DNA of 64,000 nt from Polyodon spathula (GCF_017654505.1 NC_054537.1:72941618-73005617), one strand, 5' to 3'; shown: positions 12,311 through 25,539, numbered from the stretch's first letter. A program made the numbers and translations. Notes: generated by a model from the sequence alone, not told the origin.

Positions 12311-13444
12311 TTTTTTTTTCCACAATCGGCCTATTTCCTTCTCAGACAGAGCCTTTTTTACCTCTCTCTGCCTCCGCGGATAGAGCCTTCACTATAGGCC
12401 GCAATTCTTATCCACTAAATCCAATATCTCTGAGAAGCCAGGTCATGGAGTGCATGTTCAATATTTATGTTCAACATTTGATCTGTAGGTTTAAGTTTCC
12501 GCACATGCAGCTGGTTTCACATACCTCGATTAGCACTAGTCTAGGACTACCTTATCCAAATTAACATTAGGTGGTCAAAGGTGAGCTCTGAAACCAGAAA
12601 ATAGTTTAAAAGTTTAAAACAGCAATCGTTTTTGTATGCTTTTCCCTGTATGTGTCCATGGTTAATTAACAATGTTTTTATAGTGCTTTATCAGACAACT
12701 GTGTGATTTGCTTTTCTTGCCTGTAATTTACCATGCTTTCACAGTTTTTTTTTTAGTCTTTACTACACTAGTGCGTTCATATTTTTAATAAGTGTATTTA
12801 ATTTTAAATAAACAGCAAATAATGCTGCATGTTTGTATATCAGCAACGTTGGACACAGGCCTACTACTTCCCCTTATTAATTTTTCTTGAAAATTCCACT
12901 TCATTTAAGAACACAGATCAGGCAGTATGAAGTTGAATCAGTAAATGGAAGATATGAGACAGGTGTAATTAGAGAAAGTGTGACTGCTAATTTAGTAAAT
13001 AAAAAGTAATTATAGCACATTTTATCTGTTCATGATAACACTGTCACAGTTTTTGATAAATTAATGATTGGTGTCACAAGTAGTTGATATGTACTTACAT
13101 TGTAATAAATTCTAAGTAAATACAGCTTTATTAATCATGTTCTGTTATTTATTTAACTTGAAAAAATATGTAATGCATTTACAATTTGAATAATGAATAA
13201 GAGACAACTTCAGACTATTCATAAGCCTCTAAATTAAATGCCTGAGTTGTCTAAACATTCTTGAGAGACAAATCTCTCAAGAGTTAACCTGATAATTAAT
13301 TTCCTTTTCTTTTTTTTTGGTATTCTGGTTACCTCCAGCAAAGCTTAGCTCAGGAAGAGAGGGTACGATAAGATAAAATAAGAAACAAGTGAACATGACA
13401 TGTTTTACATTTACTCTACGTTTACAAGTTGTTATTGTAAAATG
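12311..13444. other. Non-coding, no recognisable feature
   Basis: AT-rich desert with a T10 run near 12306 and a T-rich run near 13305-13318. No coding, RNA or clear repeat signal. Confidence 0.4.
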
Positions 13445-13735
13445 TAATAGGGAAAGAGGCATGAAATATTTGCCGCATGACAAGTGCATTCAGCAACTTG
13501 ACCTGCCTTTAGCATGCACACAGTCCTGAAAACCAATTGGGAAAGGGAGAAAGAATGGAAGAATGACAGAATGTGCAAGAAAGCAAGAAAACCCAGCTGC
13601 AGACACACACAATGCAAACGAATGCTTGGCAGGGGCTCAAAGCTGCTCCAAATGAGCGCTTCCATTTTATTTCCAAATTTTAAAGCAGCCAGTGTTGTGA
13701 ACCTTGAGGTAAAAAGATTAAACGTGAATGTGTTT
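13445..13735. promoter_or_regulatory. Candidate conserved non-coding block
   Basis: Balanced, non-repetitive sequence with words such as gaaatatttgccgcatgaca and gctccaaatgagcgcttcca. The overlapping 76-77 residue frames on both strands look incidental. Inference from texture only. Confidence 0.25.
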
Positions 13736-13787
13736 CTTCAATGACATAATCCTCATGACTACACTTCACTGGGTGCTTACGAGGGCT

Positions 13788-14490
13788 TTAGAGTAAAAGA
13801 AGGGGCATGATGGATAGTGAGCTCGGAAGACAGAGGAACTCTAGGGTAGAGAACAGATTTTTGAGATGGTTAACTCTTTGGGCTGGAGGATGAGAAGCGG
13901 GAGAGATGAGGAGGAAATTGTCCAGGAGATGGAGTAAGAATGGGACGTGGTATGAGTTTAGGAGGATCCAGCATAAAGCTTCTGACAGAGGGTCGAAGTT
14001 TTTAGGGCGGCTGAGGCAGCTGAAAGTGAGTTGAGTGGTGAAGAAATAGGAGCCTTGCCAGGATATTCCGAATAGATGATGAAGAGAGGAAGGGATGAAT
14101 TGGGATGACTTTGAAGGCATCTGTGAGGTCTGCCTTCGAAAGTCAAGCTCTGTGACCCACCATATTGATGAATTTGATGGCGTCTGTAAGGGTGACGTAA
14201 TAGAGGGAAAATTGGTCTAGAGGAATCAGAGTGTTAATACTACTGGTGGATTGGCCTTGAGGAGCCGAGAGGTCAATGATAAGGCTTTTCTTTCCAGAAA
14301 TACTTCAAGGGACAATGCCAATTGGGTTGATCCAAAACACTGTGAAGGAGCCGGCCATAAAATCTCTGTCCACTTTGGCCTTGATCAATGCGACAACAGA
14401 TTGAGGGTCTGACTTGCTGAACGTAGGTTGATGCAGCAGAGGGAGGGAGACGGAAGGCAAGACAACCTGGTGGAGAAGCCATGTTGGAGA
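13788..14490 (-). pseudogene. DIRS-type reverse transcriptase fragment
   Basis: Read on the minus strand, fragments of a DIRS reverse transcriptase appear in shifting frames: a KADLTDAFKVIP-like block near 14110-14150 (palm motif A region), HLFGISWQGSYFFTTQLTF near 14015-14075, a PKNFDPLSEALCW helix near 13960-14005, then HLLDNFLLISP near 13905-13940. The last corresponds to the catalytic LLDDFL motif of the family, with the second Asp changed to Asn. Coding remnants stop at about 13790, so the thumb and RNase H are missing. Frameshifts and the Asn substitution make it non-functional. The family call is from remembered motif similarity and is strong because the motifs are in the correct order and spacing. 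Confidence 0.75.
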
Positions 14491-14514
14491 AGAGACCGTC
14501 AGGGTTGATTGTTA

Positions 14515-15850
14515 TTTAGTGCGTTTCAGCAGGCAGATGGATTTTGCGTGGGCGTCACCGCAGAAGGAACATGAATAAAGAAATCGGCAGGTGGAGTTGT
14601 TGCAGACTGAATCATTGAAATTGTTACAAATTTGGCAACCCCCGGAGATTTTGATAGGGTGGCCAAATCTGTCTACAGCTGAAGAGGTGTCAGGAGGGGC
14701 TGATGAGTGGATTGGGCAAATAAAAGCCGGTAGTTGAAATTAGGAGAGGACCGTAGAAGCTAAGAGGAGCTGGATGGGCCGGCAGCAGCTGTTTTCGGGC
14801 AGAGGTGGGTGGAGTGACTAGTAGAGCTGCAGACCCCACAGGCGTATGCTCACAGGCTGCTGAATATCCTGTGGAACAGGTCGATGTTGAGTCTTGCCCA
14901 GTTGATGACGATGTTATGTTCCAAGGACTGCTGCTGTTTTAGCTGAGAAGCTTTTGTGATAATCGTAAATCATGGTGGCCCTATAGCAGACAGCCAATTC
15001 TACAAGGTAGGCTAGGTAGTTGTTCTGCTCCTCTTGGTGGTGTAAGTGTAAGTTGAAAAAGCTATGACAAACTCCCCCATCGTCTGATTCTTGAAAAGGC
15101 AGGGATTGGTGAATTTGAGAGTTACAGATACATTGCTGCACCTCACTGTCCACTGGTCAATGAGCTCAATATGCACGAGTATTAGATTGACATCCTTACC
15201 TTCAATGATTTGTTTACGCAGGGCAGGAGAAACAGTGATGTGCCTGAAGCTGATGGTGTGCTGGGGGTAGGCAGCAGAGGCGGAGGCCAGTGTGAAAAAA
15301 GGGCAGTGATCGTTGGCCTCAATCACTGAGGCGGCGGCTGAAGTATGGAGGAGTGGAGGGTCTGGGCTGGAGCTGGCTTCCAGGGAGCTGAACCTGGTGT
15401 TGATGGTCACTATGGATTCAGAAACCGGCTGTAGGAGGGCCTTCATATGTTGATACATCCCTCGATAGATGTTGTCTGAGTCAGAGGCTGGTGACTGCGG
15501 AGGAGGGTGAGGCCTTGGAATTGAACAAACCACTGCTGCTGCAGAGAGCGGCTGTCTAGAGGAATCTGAATTCCCCTCTCAAACAAGGCCTTCAGGAGTT
15601 TAGGAAAAGGCCAATCCCTGAATTATAGTGTTTTGGGCCTCGGCTGAGAGAGCGTCCGCTTTGGCCTAGATGGTGCACCGCTGAGCTGGGAAGATAGCAG
15701 GAGGAAGGCCTGGAGAGGGATTAGACTGACTTGGAGGGGGGCACGTAAAAACGGCGTGGCTGTCCTGGTTGGAAGTCCTCTGAATCATCCGATTAAAGTT
15801 CAAACAGTGGATCCATCGATCATGAGCACTAAACAAGTGAATTAGCAATA
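14515..15850 (-). pseudogene. DIRS-type gag-like protein fragment
   Basis: Minus-strand remnants of the first ORF of a DIRS-like element. A 173-residue frame (15012-15533) has a proline-rich N-part, a central SPALRKQIIEGKDVNL stretch near 15190-15230, and TMGEFVIAFSTYTYT near 15040-15085. A second frame (14914-15153) continues with MIYDYHKSFSAKTAAVL. Both stretches are characteristic of fish DIRS first ORFs. Further downstream a Cys-rich knuckle is readable: CQICNNFNDSVCNNSTC near 14585-14635, then CSFCGDAHAKSIC near 14528-14570. That cluster probably binds nucleic acid. Frames are broken at several points. Confidence 0.7.
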
Positions 15851-16110
15851 AGCAAGAATATCAGGATATCACAAGTAGGTCTGCAATGAAGTCTGCATAA
15901 AATAAACACAAGACAAAGAGTGGAAGTAGTGCTAGGTTACTATAGGAAAGAGGGAGAGATTGACAGATGGAGCTGTCAAACGGAACCTCCCGGCGGGGCT
16001 GAGGAAAGCTAGAGTGGACGGAATGGAGAAATGAGGTAAACAGAGAAAAAGTGCAGTGAGAGCCACTCTCTATGGTGTCCCACGAATTACGCACAAAGGC
16101 TAACATTAAA

Positions 16111-17239
16111 ATAAATAGAACTTATGCCCATTTGTAATTCAGCAGGCAAGCACTAGAAAGGTTGTAAACGAAGGGAAGCCAAGTATTTTCCAAAACTACC
16201 ATAAGATTGTGTCATGTCTCTTGACTTAAAATTTAACTCGTGATGCATCTTCTAAGCTTGCTTGTTATTAACAGAATATTAATCTGTTGCGGTCCACGCC
16301 TTCTAGAACTTAAATTGGAGAATTAAATACTGATCTTGGTCTGAAAGCAGACATCTATATGGGAGAGTGAGAAACGCCTGGTCTACCAGCATGTGCTCAT
16401 GCATAAGCAGCTCCACAGCTGCAGGAAAGTGATACTTCACTGGGGTCCATACATTTCCCTTGCTTTGTCATATGTGATAATGGTGAAATATGGCAGTAGG
16501 ACAAAGCTGCTCAGAGGTTGTCATGTGATGTCAGTTCTCTTAAAGATAATGGACAAATCTGTTACAGCAGAAATGAGAGAATTTGTTTTTGACTCCAGTC
16601 CTGTGTTTTCTTTTGATAGCATAGCTCTTAAGAACACCATTCAAACTCAAAGAACTTCTTAAGGGGGGTACTTGTACATTAATATGATCTACATTTTCCT
16701 AATATTATTTGATTTTGTATCTGCTTAACAATATCCCACTATATGTCTTTTCAATGTATTTTTTAATTCCCCCGCTGCAATTTCTGCCACAATTTAGATT
16801 GAATTATGTCAGACTACTATCAAGAGAGAAAATGTTATATGTGGTTCCCAGGTAAGACTTGGTAAAACAGGAAACGTGTAGCTGTAAATCCCACCCATCC
16901 TTTAGTGAGTTAGAATAATAGTTCCCATTTTATAATTTTATGAAGGAATGTAATTTGAAATAAGTTGCTAATTAATATGTAAAGCTGTACATTTAAAAAA
17001 AAAAAAAAGTAAATTACAGTATATTACACATGGAAGCATTGACAGTAATTTTGAAACCTTTACAAATCTTAGTGTACTGCCATTCCTAGTTAATATCACA
17101 TTCAGGTTTTGAAAAAAATGCACATTTTACACATCATACGAATAACAAACTTACAGTAAAAAAAAGGACAGTAATGTGCTTTATTATAAATGGTTTGATT
17201 GTTTTGTAGTTTCTCACATTTCTCACACTGATAAAACAT
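16111..17239. other. Non-coding, no recognisable feature
   Basis: AT-rich DNA with an A13 run near 16994-17008. The 89-residue plus frame at 16393-16662 has no recognisable domain. No repeat boundary is seen. Confidence 0.4.
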
Positions 17240-17287
17240 TTCTATATTACAGTGCACAGTATGTTCTATATTACAGTGCACAGTATT
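17240..17287. repeat. Two tandem copies of a 24-bp unit
   Basis: The 24-bp unit beginning ttctatattacagtgcacag occurs at 17240-17263 and 17264-17287 with only the last base differing. It looks like a recent slippage duplication. Confidence 0.9.
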
Positions 17288-19330
17288 TTTTATCATCATA
17301 AATCAAAATTATTTGAAATGTGGATGTTATTTTCATGTTCTCTGTTGTTTCGTACAGCTGTTCTGAGGCAAAGTAGAGGAAGTTGATTATGTTTATTAAC
17401 TACAGGTGGCACACACCATCTTATTATCTTACAGAGACTATGCAACAACAATAAATAAGGCAGAACACCCCTGCAGTTCATTTCAAACATAAAGCACTTC
17501 TTAAAGGAGTACTTGTTAATTCATATATTTTATATCTCGCAATATTACATTTTTGAACTCAAACTCTTGCCTCAGATCCACCTATAACACTTTCCCACGA
17601 ATAAATGAAGAAACTTGCACCAAATGGCAATGAGACATTGGAAAAATGGGGCCACATACTTTGACATACCATGCTATTGTGCAGGACCATGGTGAAATAT
17701 TTGTTCAAAGTACATTTTGATGTCAGCTGTTATAATAAATAATCTACCCCTTTGCCTTGTAGCCCAGGTAAGTCTTACTTTAGGTTGTAATGAGGTTAAT
17801 ATGCTGGGAGTCCAAATCATACAGACGCGGTGCTGGAGTTAACTGCTTTAACACAACTCTACTATCTTTAACAAATGAAAATCCCCTCTGTGACTTGACA
17901 GCACATGTTGCACATGTTCAATTTATTCCTTATTTGATGTTTCTCATCTTTGCCTGCTGTGGGGAATTGCTCAATGTGCTGTAAAAAGTTACAGTGTTAC
18001 AACGAAACAGATGTTGCCCATTATTCAATTAGACAAGATTTAAAAAGTTGTTTTCCATATAAATGAGGATGTTATTAAAAAAATTAATCTCTTTCTTGTG
18101 TAGGATGTATTAACTGCTTTTATTGCACATGGCAGACAAAGTGTGAAAGGGGAGATGAAGGCTAAAAACAGGAAGGTGGGAGGACTACAACTGAACTCTT
18201 ACACTGGCCTTCGAACATATTCCCATAGGGAACAAATCATCTTTCAGCTTTATTAATGTACAGTAACAGTTAAATCAGCACACACCTGCTACGCTTTCTT
18301 TTAACACACACTTGTTATGTTTCTCAACATGAAACTTTATAGTTTACGAGTAAAGTCTCAGATCTTCACAGTGTGCTATTAAGCGTGCAGTTCCTTTAAA
18401 TTAAGCAGCCTGTTACACCTGTTCTTTCTCTTGTGTCATTCTCATAGCAGTTGTAAGTCTCCATACTGTTTGCAGTGTTGCAAATTGAAGTGTTTGCTTC
18501 AAATGGCATATTCTGTTAATTGTTTAATACAATGGAAAGTCTTAAAAGAGGAGGGGAGGGACCATTTTTTGTAAAAATGATTAACAATAAAGGTAATGTA
18601 TAATGTAAAATACTGTCTCTGCTGGTGAGAGTTGGGAATTAGAGAGAATCCCATGTTACATAGTTATTATATTTCATAAATTGGTCCCTGGTTCCCAGTG
18701 ACAGTGTGGCTGGAATAAAGGAACCTGTGGGCCTTGATTGGTCGTCCAGTAAAATAATGAATTGTTCAGTTTGGTTAAATGATCCGGGTGAGAATAAAAG
18801 GCTGCAGAAAGCCTTGTCAGATGGGGCAGGTTCTAGGAACAGTTCAAATAAGAATCTGATTCAGCAGTGATGTAAATGCTTGGTAAATGAGTGTTGGTAC
18901 CTAGGAGAACCATTTCCAAGTCTAACAGCTTAAAGGGTGTCAGTATTTTGTTAATATTTGTATTATTTGTGGTTAACAATAACAAAATTGTGCAAAAGCA
19001 CCAAGATTTACAGTTTTTATAGTTTGCCAGTCTATCCATCGGCCATCTTGTTACAATCCCTAGCAGATATTTAAAACCTCCACCTTATGTTTACATCAAT
19101 CAGATTAATCAATAACAATCTCTTAAAGGAATACTTTATACTATCTACAATTTCATAATATTTAATGTCCTACCTGTTTAACACCATTCTAGGAGACAGT
19201 AACAATGCACACATTAGGGAATCTCATAAGGTAATATAATACAGAATAAAACTATTCCCATTTGATCTTCGGAGTGACACAATCCATTTAAAAACAACGG
19301 ACTTTCACAGCAATAGTTCTTTCTAAGGCC
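17288..19330. other. Desert, no recognisable gene
   Basis: Single-copy-looking AT-rich DNA. A stretch at about 18640-18840 is somewhat GC-richer and may be a diverged repeat. No exon-like frame. Confidence 0.4.
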
Positions 19331-19560
19331 AGACAGTCTGTGATGTAATAATCAATCAATCAAAAGCTTTATTTATCCAGATGAGTCTATTGAAAAGGAA
19401 TTCTCATTTAAATAGATGGCTCACACCACCACAGCAAACAACATGAAACACATTAAATATGGAGTGAAAAAAACACAAAATCAACCATAAAACATAAACA
19501 TAAAACTCGGCAGCAACGTAGATGGCACAGATGTCAGTCAGCAATGAGTCGACCCTACGC
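19331..19560 (-). mobile_element. 3' end of a non-LTR retroelement (minus strand)
   Basis: Read on the minus strand the segment ends ...catctggataaataaagctt followed by (TTGA)-type repeats (ttgattgattgatt), the structure of a LINE 3' end whose tail is a short tandem repeat. The sequence before it, near 19500-19560, encodes a short frame reading RRRVDSLLTDICAI, which might be the last residues of the element's ORF. The clade cannot be set from so little; CR1/L2/Rex-like is plausible. Confidence 0.45.
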
Positions 19561-21349
19561 CTAAAAGGAACCTCAGATAGGAATCGTTGTCATTTTTACT
19601 TTTGTTGAAACTCTTTCTAGTCATTGGCTGCTGCAAACTGAAATGATCGATGACCAAAAACTGTTGAGACCCTGGCGTTTTCCAATTAAGGTTAGGTAGA
19701 TCAACGGATACCAGTGTTTCAGTTGCCTTGATTGGAAAGATCACAGTGGTACGTTTTGTATGGGGCACTAAAGACAAATCTTGTAGCAGAATGGTATAAA
19801 ACATCTAGTAAAACCACTGTACAGGTTCTGTCTATACTACTTTAACTAGTGTATGGTAACAGTTGTTTAGAAGAAAAACCTAGCAGCGATTTTCTTCACC
19901 AAGTGACGTGGCGGAAATGAATTACATGGGGCAATTCCTCTTAGCAAGACATTTGATACTGTATCTGGAGCAAGTTTTTATCACATGCATTAAAGTGAAC
20001 TGATTGCTCCCAAATCAAGAGACACAGGAAATAAGTGGTTTCTCACTTTGAACTGAAAAGGATATGTAATGGTAAAGTTTAAAAAAAAAAAAAAAATTCA
20101 CTGCAGTTTTTCATCAGAACGGTTGATACTATTATTAACATCTTAATTTAGAGGCTTTATAACCTGTACCAAAGAACAAGAGAACAGACAGTTCATTGGA
20201 GTGAATGAAACTCACCACCTGCAAGACAGTTTGGCTGAAACTTCAATGCAAAGCAAAACTAGATTATTTAATCATATGCTTTTAATGGTTGGATATACCA
20301 TATTTAAGGTCCAAAATGTTCCTTGTACACAGTTTTAAGAATTTTTTGACTAACTAATAAAAAAGCACTGCCAGACTGTCCTTCTTTTGTGGTACTGAGG
20401 ACAGAGTGAGTGGTACTTAGGGCACTGTGAGGCAGAAACAGGACTGGGGCCAGGAGACCAGCCTGGGATGGATAGCTGAGTAGCATAATTTTCTCTTGAG
20501 TCAAGAGCTGCCCATCTGCAGAGATAGCCTGGTTCGGACTTGTGCGACTGGAAAGCGGTCTAGGATGAGAGGTCTTTGAGAGAGGACAGTGGTGCTTAGA
20601 TCTTGCTTTTACAAATAGTTTCAGTCAGTGAAATTTCTACATTCCTTTTATCTAAATGACATTCATTTAACACTTTTACCATCAAATATTATTGAGTTAA
20701 TTGTTTATATTCTGACATTGGTAAATTTGTCCAATACTATAGATATTTTTGTACTGTGTGTGATAAGCTAATATTGAGCGTGAGGACTTCCAGTTCTTAT
20801 ACTATGGTGAATTGTACTTTGGTACACGAAAGAGTAACAGAAATTAATGGTTGTCATGCCAGTTTTAATAAGCATGACCAAGTATGAAATTGGTATTTTA
20901 ATGAATTAATGAGAGCTGTTATATTAAGCTAATACACTCACTAACAGACTTAACTTGCATATATTATTCATCTGAGGTACAGTAAAGGTGCAGAAAGCCT
21001 TGAAGGTGACATCCAGTCACTGACGGAGGTTTGACTGAAATCAGTGAACTGGTGAGATATGTGTTATGGTGTTAATGTGCAAAATAATGTTAAACAATGC
21101 TGTTAAATACTGGAAGCCGCTGAATTTCTTTGTTGAAATATCATTATTATTATAAAGGCAACACAGTGTTTAAATAGAAATATAAACATCTGTTGAACAA
21201 GGTCTCCTGTGAACATTCTTTCTGCCAAAACAAGGCTTTTCTTGAGTAGAAAATAGATGTATGCTTCATATTTTAACTTCCAGTGTTTAAAAAACACGTT
21301 GAGAGCAATATAATTCAGTCTAGCACCGCTATTTAGAGCATATGCTTAG
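19561..21349. other. Non-coding; may include upstream part of the 19.3-kb element
   Basis: The first few hundred bases could still belong to the minus-strand retroelement. The rest is AT-rich desert with an A15 run near 20081-20096. No domain was recognised. Confidence 0.35.
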
Positions 21350-21720
21350 TGCTGGTGAGCCGTAGGTTTCTGGAAGTAACCATTTCCTGCTGTTGGCATA
21401 ATTAATAACAGTGTCTGATTCAGGTGCAGTTGTGATAGCCTGATTTACTCCCAGTCATTGCAGCATGACCATCTGTATGTGGTTATGACTACATGAATAA
21501 AATACAGATTTTCATAATTACCATTGGTCCGAATAGTCACGTATTTAAAAAGTTAATATGGTTCCCCATCCGACAACTAACCCTGTGACTGCTAATTGAT
21601 TGAATAAGGGCCTCTGCGGAAATAACAAGTTCAATGTCTTTTCTCTCTCTCTTACTACTAACATAATTCCAAGAGCACCCTTGTGGTTATAAGCTCATTG
21701 GGCCGCAATAACATTGTAAT
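21350..21720. promoter_or_regulatory. Candidate conserved non-coding block
   Basis: Non-repetitive, balanced sequence carrying homeodomain-type words (gcataattaataacagtg, gctaattgattgaataag), an E-box (caggtg) and a gggccgcaataac word. Clustered TAAT cores are typical of developmental enhancers in vertebrate deserts. Conservation itself was not tested. Confidence 0.3.
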
Positions 21721-22554
21721 ACTTTTTTCATACCATAACTTTAGAACATCACATACATACTTCATTGACACGTTTATATTGAGCCTTATTTTTCAGAGAC
21801 TAGTAAGTCCATTTTGACACTATAACACTAGCTAGAAACGACTCAATTGTTTTATTAATTTCAGAAATGTTGCCTTTATGTTGCACTATATTTATATTCC
21901 ACTATAGTGTATCGTTATAATACAAAGTATATAAAATACTGAGGTGCTAGATAGGACATTGGGATGTTTGATTTGAATATTAATTCGTAGCTGACATATA
22001 GCCTAGTTAGCATTTAAACAACCAGAGAGACAGACAGAACATTGACATGTTTTGATTTCTCGTGGTGCAGTCTGCTCCAATGATTAATAGTGATCGCTAG
22101 TTTGCATTCCAGTATGAACCCCAATAATCAATTCATATTTTGCTATTCGTAGTATAGCAATATCTGCACAGTGCATCCCATGTACTTGGAGACACCTGTC
22201 TCATTCAGAAGTATAAAATCCTTGACGCCATTTCAAAATTTCTTCTTGGTTTCAAATTTAGACATATTAAGTTCTTGCACCAAAGGTAGAATACCAATGC
22301 TGTGCTTACACAGTACTATAATTATACCATGTGTGGTAATTTCCTGTGCTGTATAAATATCAGTGATGATTCAATCGGCTTTGGAGTTTATGATATGACC
22401 CAAATTTCCCTGTAGTAGAAACTTACTATTGGTGGTTCAGCCATAAAGTTTCAGGTTTCGATGTTTTATAGAGCACAGTTTCAGGCAATTGTCAGTTCTG
22501 AAACTGGATACAGCCCTGCAGAATGAAAGTCACATTGTTTTACTACACTTGACA
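21721..22554. other. Non-coding, no recognisable feature
   Basis: AT-rich desert with no tandem repeats or recognisable coding sequence. Confidence 0.4.
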
Positions 22555-22830
22555 AGCATTTTCTCCTCCAGTCTAGGAAAGAGGCTTTAGATTTCATTTT
22601 AAGAAAGGAAATCTTGCGTTGGCTGGGCATCAAAAATTTGCCATCACCAGGAAGTATGTTGGCGTCACTCTGCCTTAAACTCAGCGTGCAAATGATTGCC
22701 ATGCTTAACATGTGTTTAAATAAATGTACTGAAGTGATTCTAGGAAACAAGGATAGCATCAGTGTCCATTTAGATAAGGTTTTATGGAACATACGTTGCA
22801 ACTGACAGCCTACAGCTTTGAAATAACCTA
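22555..22830. promoter_or_regulatory. Candidate conserved non-coding block
   Basis: Balanced sequence with an octamer-like word (cgtgcaaatgattgccatg) and few homopolymers. Overlapping frames on both strands (106 and 63 residues) have no recognised domain. Inference only. Confidence 0.25.
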
Positions 22831-23419
22831 ATTATATTTGTTTGAAAATCTCATGATTTTACAGGTAATCCATATACACAGAATAAAACATCCTCATTTA
22901 GTTTAAAAATCTGTTATACAGAACAGTAATCATGTTTTACAATTTCAATAAAAATACAAATACACATTGTTTATTTTCACATAATTGATCTTGCTTGCGA
23001 TATATACAGTAAGCTTGCATTGCAGCAGCAGTAACTGCAGTGGACTTGGGCAAAACAAAGCTTTATTTAACATTCACCATTCCAAGCTGGTTAACAGTCA
23101 CATTTTACTACTGTGAAAAATATTAATAAGCATTCAGGCAAAAAAAAAAACAAAACATATGTGTGCACTTTTTGAGACATTAATTTCTTTTCAGATTGTA
23201 AGTTCTTGAAACAATGTCCTAAGTTACAACATATGACTCATAATAATCATTCTGTAGATAGTGACAGATATCAATCAGACATATTCAGCATTAAAATAAT
23301 ACTTCATGGAAAACCCAGCAGTTAAAAAGACTAGAATATCATACTGATACGAATTAATATTTTAACTATGACAACAACATAACAGTAGTGCGTAGATAAA
23401 CGTGTTTGATTCTGCAAAT
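22831..23419. other. Non-coding, no recognisable feature
   Basis: AT-rich DNA with an A10 run near 23141-23150. Nothing coding is seen. Confidence 0.4.
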
Positions 23420-23453
23420 ATTAAAGTGTTTTATATATATAAAACACTTTAAT
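23420..23453. repeat. Perfect 34-bp palindrome
   Basis: From 23420 to 23453 the sequence equals its own reverse complement. The arms are attaaagtgttttatat and the centre is TATATATA, with no spacer. It could extrude as a cruciform or be a minimal fold-back. It is not a rho-independent terminator in this eukaryotic context. Confidence 0.95.
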
Positions 23454-25539
23454 TGTAAACTCTTCCTTGTGTTTTGAATATAACAAAAAACATTTAAAAT
23501 TCGTTCAGTTAATTTCTCACAGAAAGCATTGTAGGTTATGATATAGTATAAAAATGATTCATTTTTAACCCCCCTACTCCTTCAGTGAGCAGATGTATCA
23601 GAACCAGATTATACTGTTTATACTGTTCATTTTTTAATTTGAGTATCAACATACACTTGGAGCTAACCACCTTCCATCATTACATCCGTAGTTGCTTTCA
23701 TCTGACAATTGCTCATCTAGGTACCTAAATTAAAACCAGTTCTTTATACTTCCATGCTGGGTAAACTGCAATCAAACTACTTCTCTGGAAAAATATCATT
23801 GCAATCCATTAGTATCACTATCAAGATTCCCAAGCAAAACTCTTAACAGACTTTGGAACCCATATTGAACAGTGCTCTTGATAGATTAGCACATTGCAAA
23901 GGATTATCAGTGTGCATCAATTCAAACCATTGAGATACCAATGGTGTGACAAAATAATAAAACCAATAGCATTGAAGCTGCCCTTGTTTACTGAACCATT
24001 GCATTGGTAGAGTTGTGCCCCTTCCTCCCGCTGAAGGTCATTCTGTCAGGGTTTATGAAAGAAAGCTGCTACTTAACAAAACTATATCTTTACTTGGAAC
24101 ATAGTCAGTTACAAATGTACTGGCTAAAAATCTCTCCCTTAGAAAATGAGAGCAATGGGGGCTGCATATCCAATTAACATATACAAGATTTCAGCGCAGC
24201 ATTTCAAATTTTGTTTCTCTCCATAGTCCTATATTCCTACAGTGTTAATTGTATTCCCTAATTAGTTCTAGTAATAATTGTTAAACTGATATTACGGCAT
24301 GCTTCTGAATTGTATCACTTGTCTCCTAATTAATTCCTACTTTTAATAAAATGGGTCATTAAGTAAAGCCATCTACATTTTTTATATAACTAAGGGCTAC
24401 TCTTCCTTCCAAGCTGCATAACAGATAAATTCCATTAAAGCAAACTTTTTTTTCTTTGGCTAAAAACAATTATATAGTATTCTTTGGACCAGATATGAAA
24501 ATGGGAAAGTAGTTTTAATTAGCTAATTTATTTGACACATTGGAATATTGTTAAATATGTAAGACATTTAAAGAGGTGACATATACCAATAAACCTACTG
24601 TAACAAAACACAATTAGTGTTAAGCCCTTCACCTCCTAGAGCTCAAAAGAAAGGCCCAAATCATGTTAAGTTGTAACGAAGACCTCGTTTTGGTTTATGA
24701 ATGGAAAACCCCCGAGCAAAGTCCAGCAGAGTTTTGCACAGCTATTCTTTTTTCATTATAATCAATTTCACATTTCACAGAGTATAATCAATTTTCACTT
24801 TTTTTCTTTTTTCCTCCATACGGGAGGGACCTGCCTTCTATGTGACTACCTGAGTTTTCCTATGGAAAATTAAGCACTAGGAACAGAGTTTGTAAAATAG
24901 AACCTATTTGGCAAGAGCCAAGCAGAGGCATATCTAAAACCTATTAAATAGGGATCAACAATCACACTGATCTTTTCTGCAAGTGCAAATGCAAGAACAT
25001 ATTCATTTACATTTGCTATAGTGGACTCTGGAGTTAGTCATTCTTCTCCCTGTTGCAGATGACATCATCAAAGCAGCTAGTGCAGCTACCACTGGGGAAC
25101 AATAATGCACCTGCTTCTACCTGCTAGATCTGAGATCCAACAAAAAGGTCTATTGTATTGTAACATGTAGGCTGTGACACTAGCTCTTCAACTATTTGAT
25201 AGTAATAATTTAATTACCTGACCATATGCTACAGTGAAAAATAAAAACATACACCCCCTTCTGATCTGCATTGAAAAGTATCAGGTCCATTAGACATTTT
25301 AAAGAGAACTTTGCCTGTCTAGAGGATTACGAGATGCCACTGAGGTATCCAATTGTGGTGAGATAAATATGTAATTTAAACACCTTTCTTCTTTTTCGCG
25401 CTACAAAATTGCACTACAAATCATTGCCACAATTTTCAGTAAGTGTTTGTCTTTAAAATCACAAAGCCAGGCTCCAATGAGGGTGTGTTATAGAGGAAGT
25501 TCCTCATTAAAGCAAAATGTTCTCAGCTGTTCTCTGTAA
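23454..25539. other. Desert; weak regulatory texture near 24.65-25.06 kb
   Basis: No gene. The stretch 24650-25060 is less AT-biased and non-repetitive and could hold conserved elements, but no specific signal was identified. Confidence 0.35.

Larger units (their letters stand above)
13785..16110 (-). mobile_element. Truncated DIRS-type retrotransposon
   Basis: This is a tyrosine-recombinase-class (DIRS-like) retroelement on the minus strand, recognised from two coding remnants described separately: a gag-like region with Cys/His cluster at high coordinates and part of the reverse transcriptase at low coordinates. The composition, GC-richer and purine-biased on the plus strand, differs sharply from the flanks. 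RNase H, methyltransferase-like and tyrosine recombinase regions should follow below 13785 but are absent, so the copy is 3'-truncated. The upper boundary near 16110 is estimated from the composition change; I could not find the split terminal repeats expected of the class. Confidence 0.75.
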
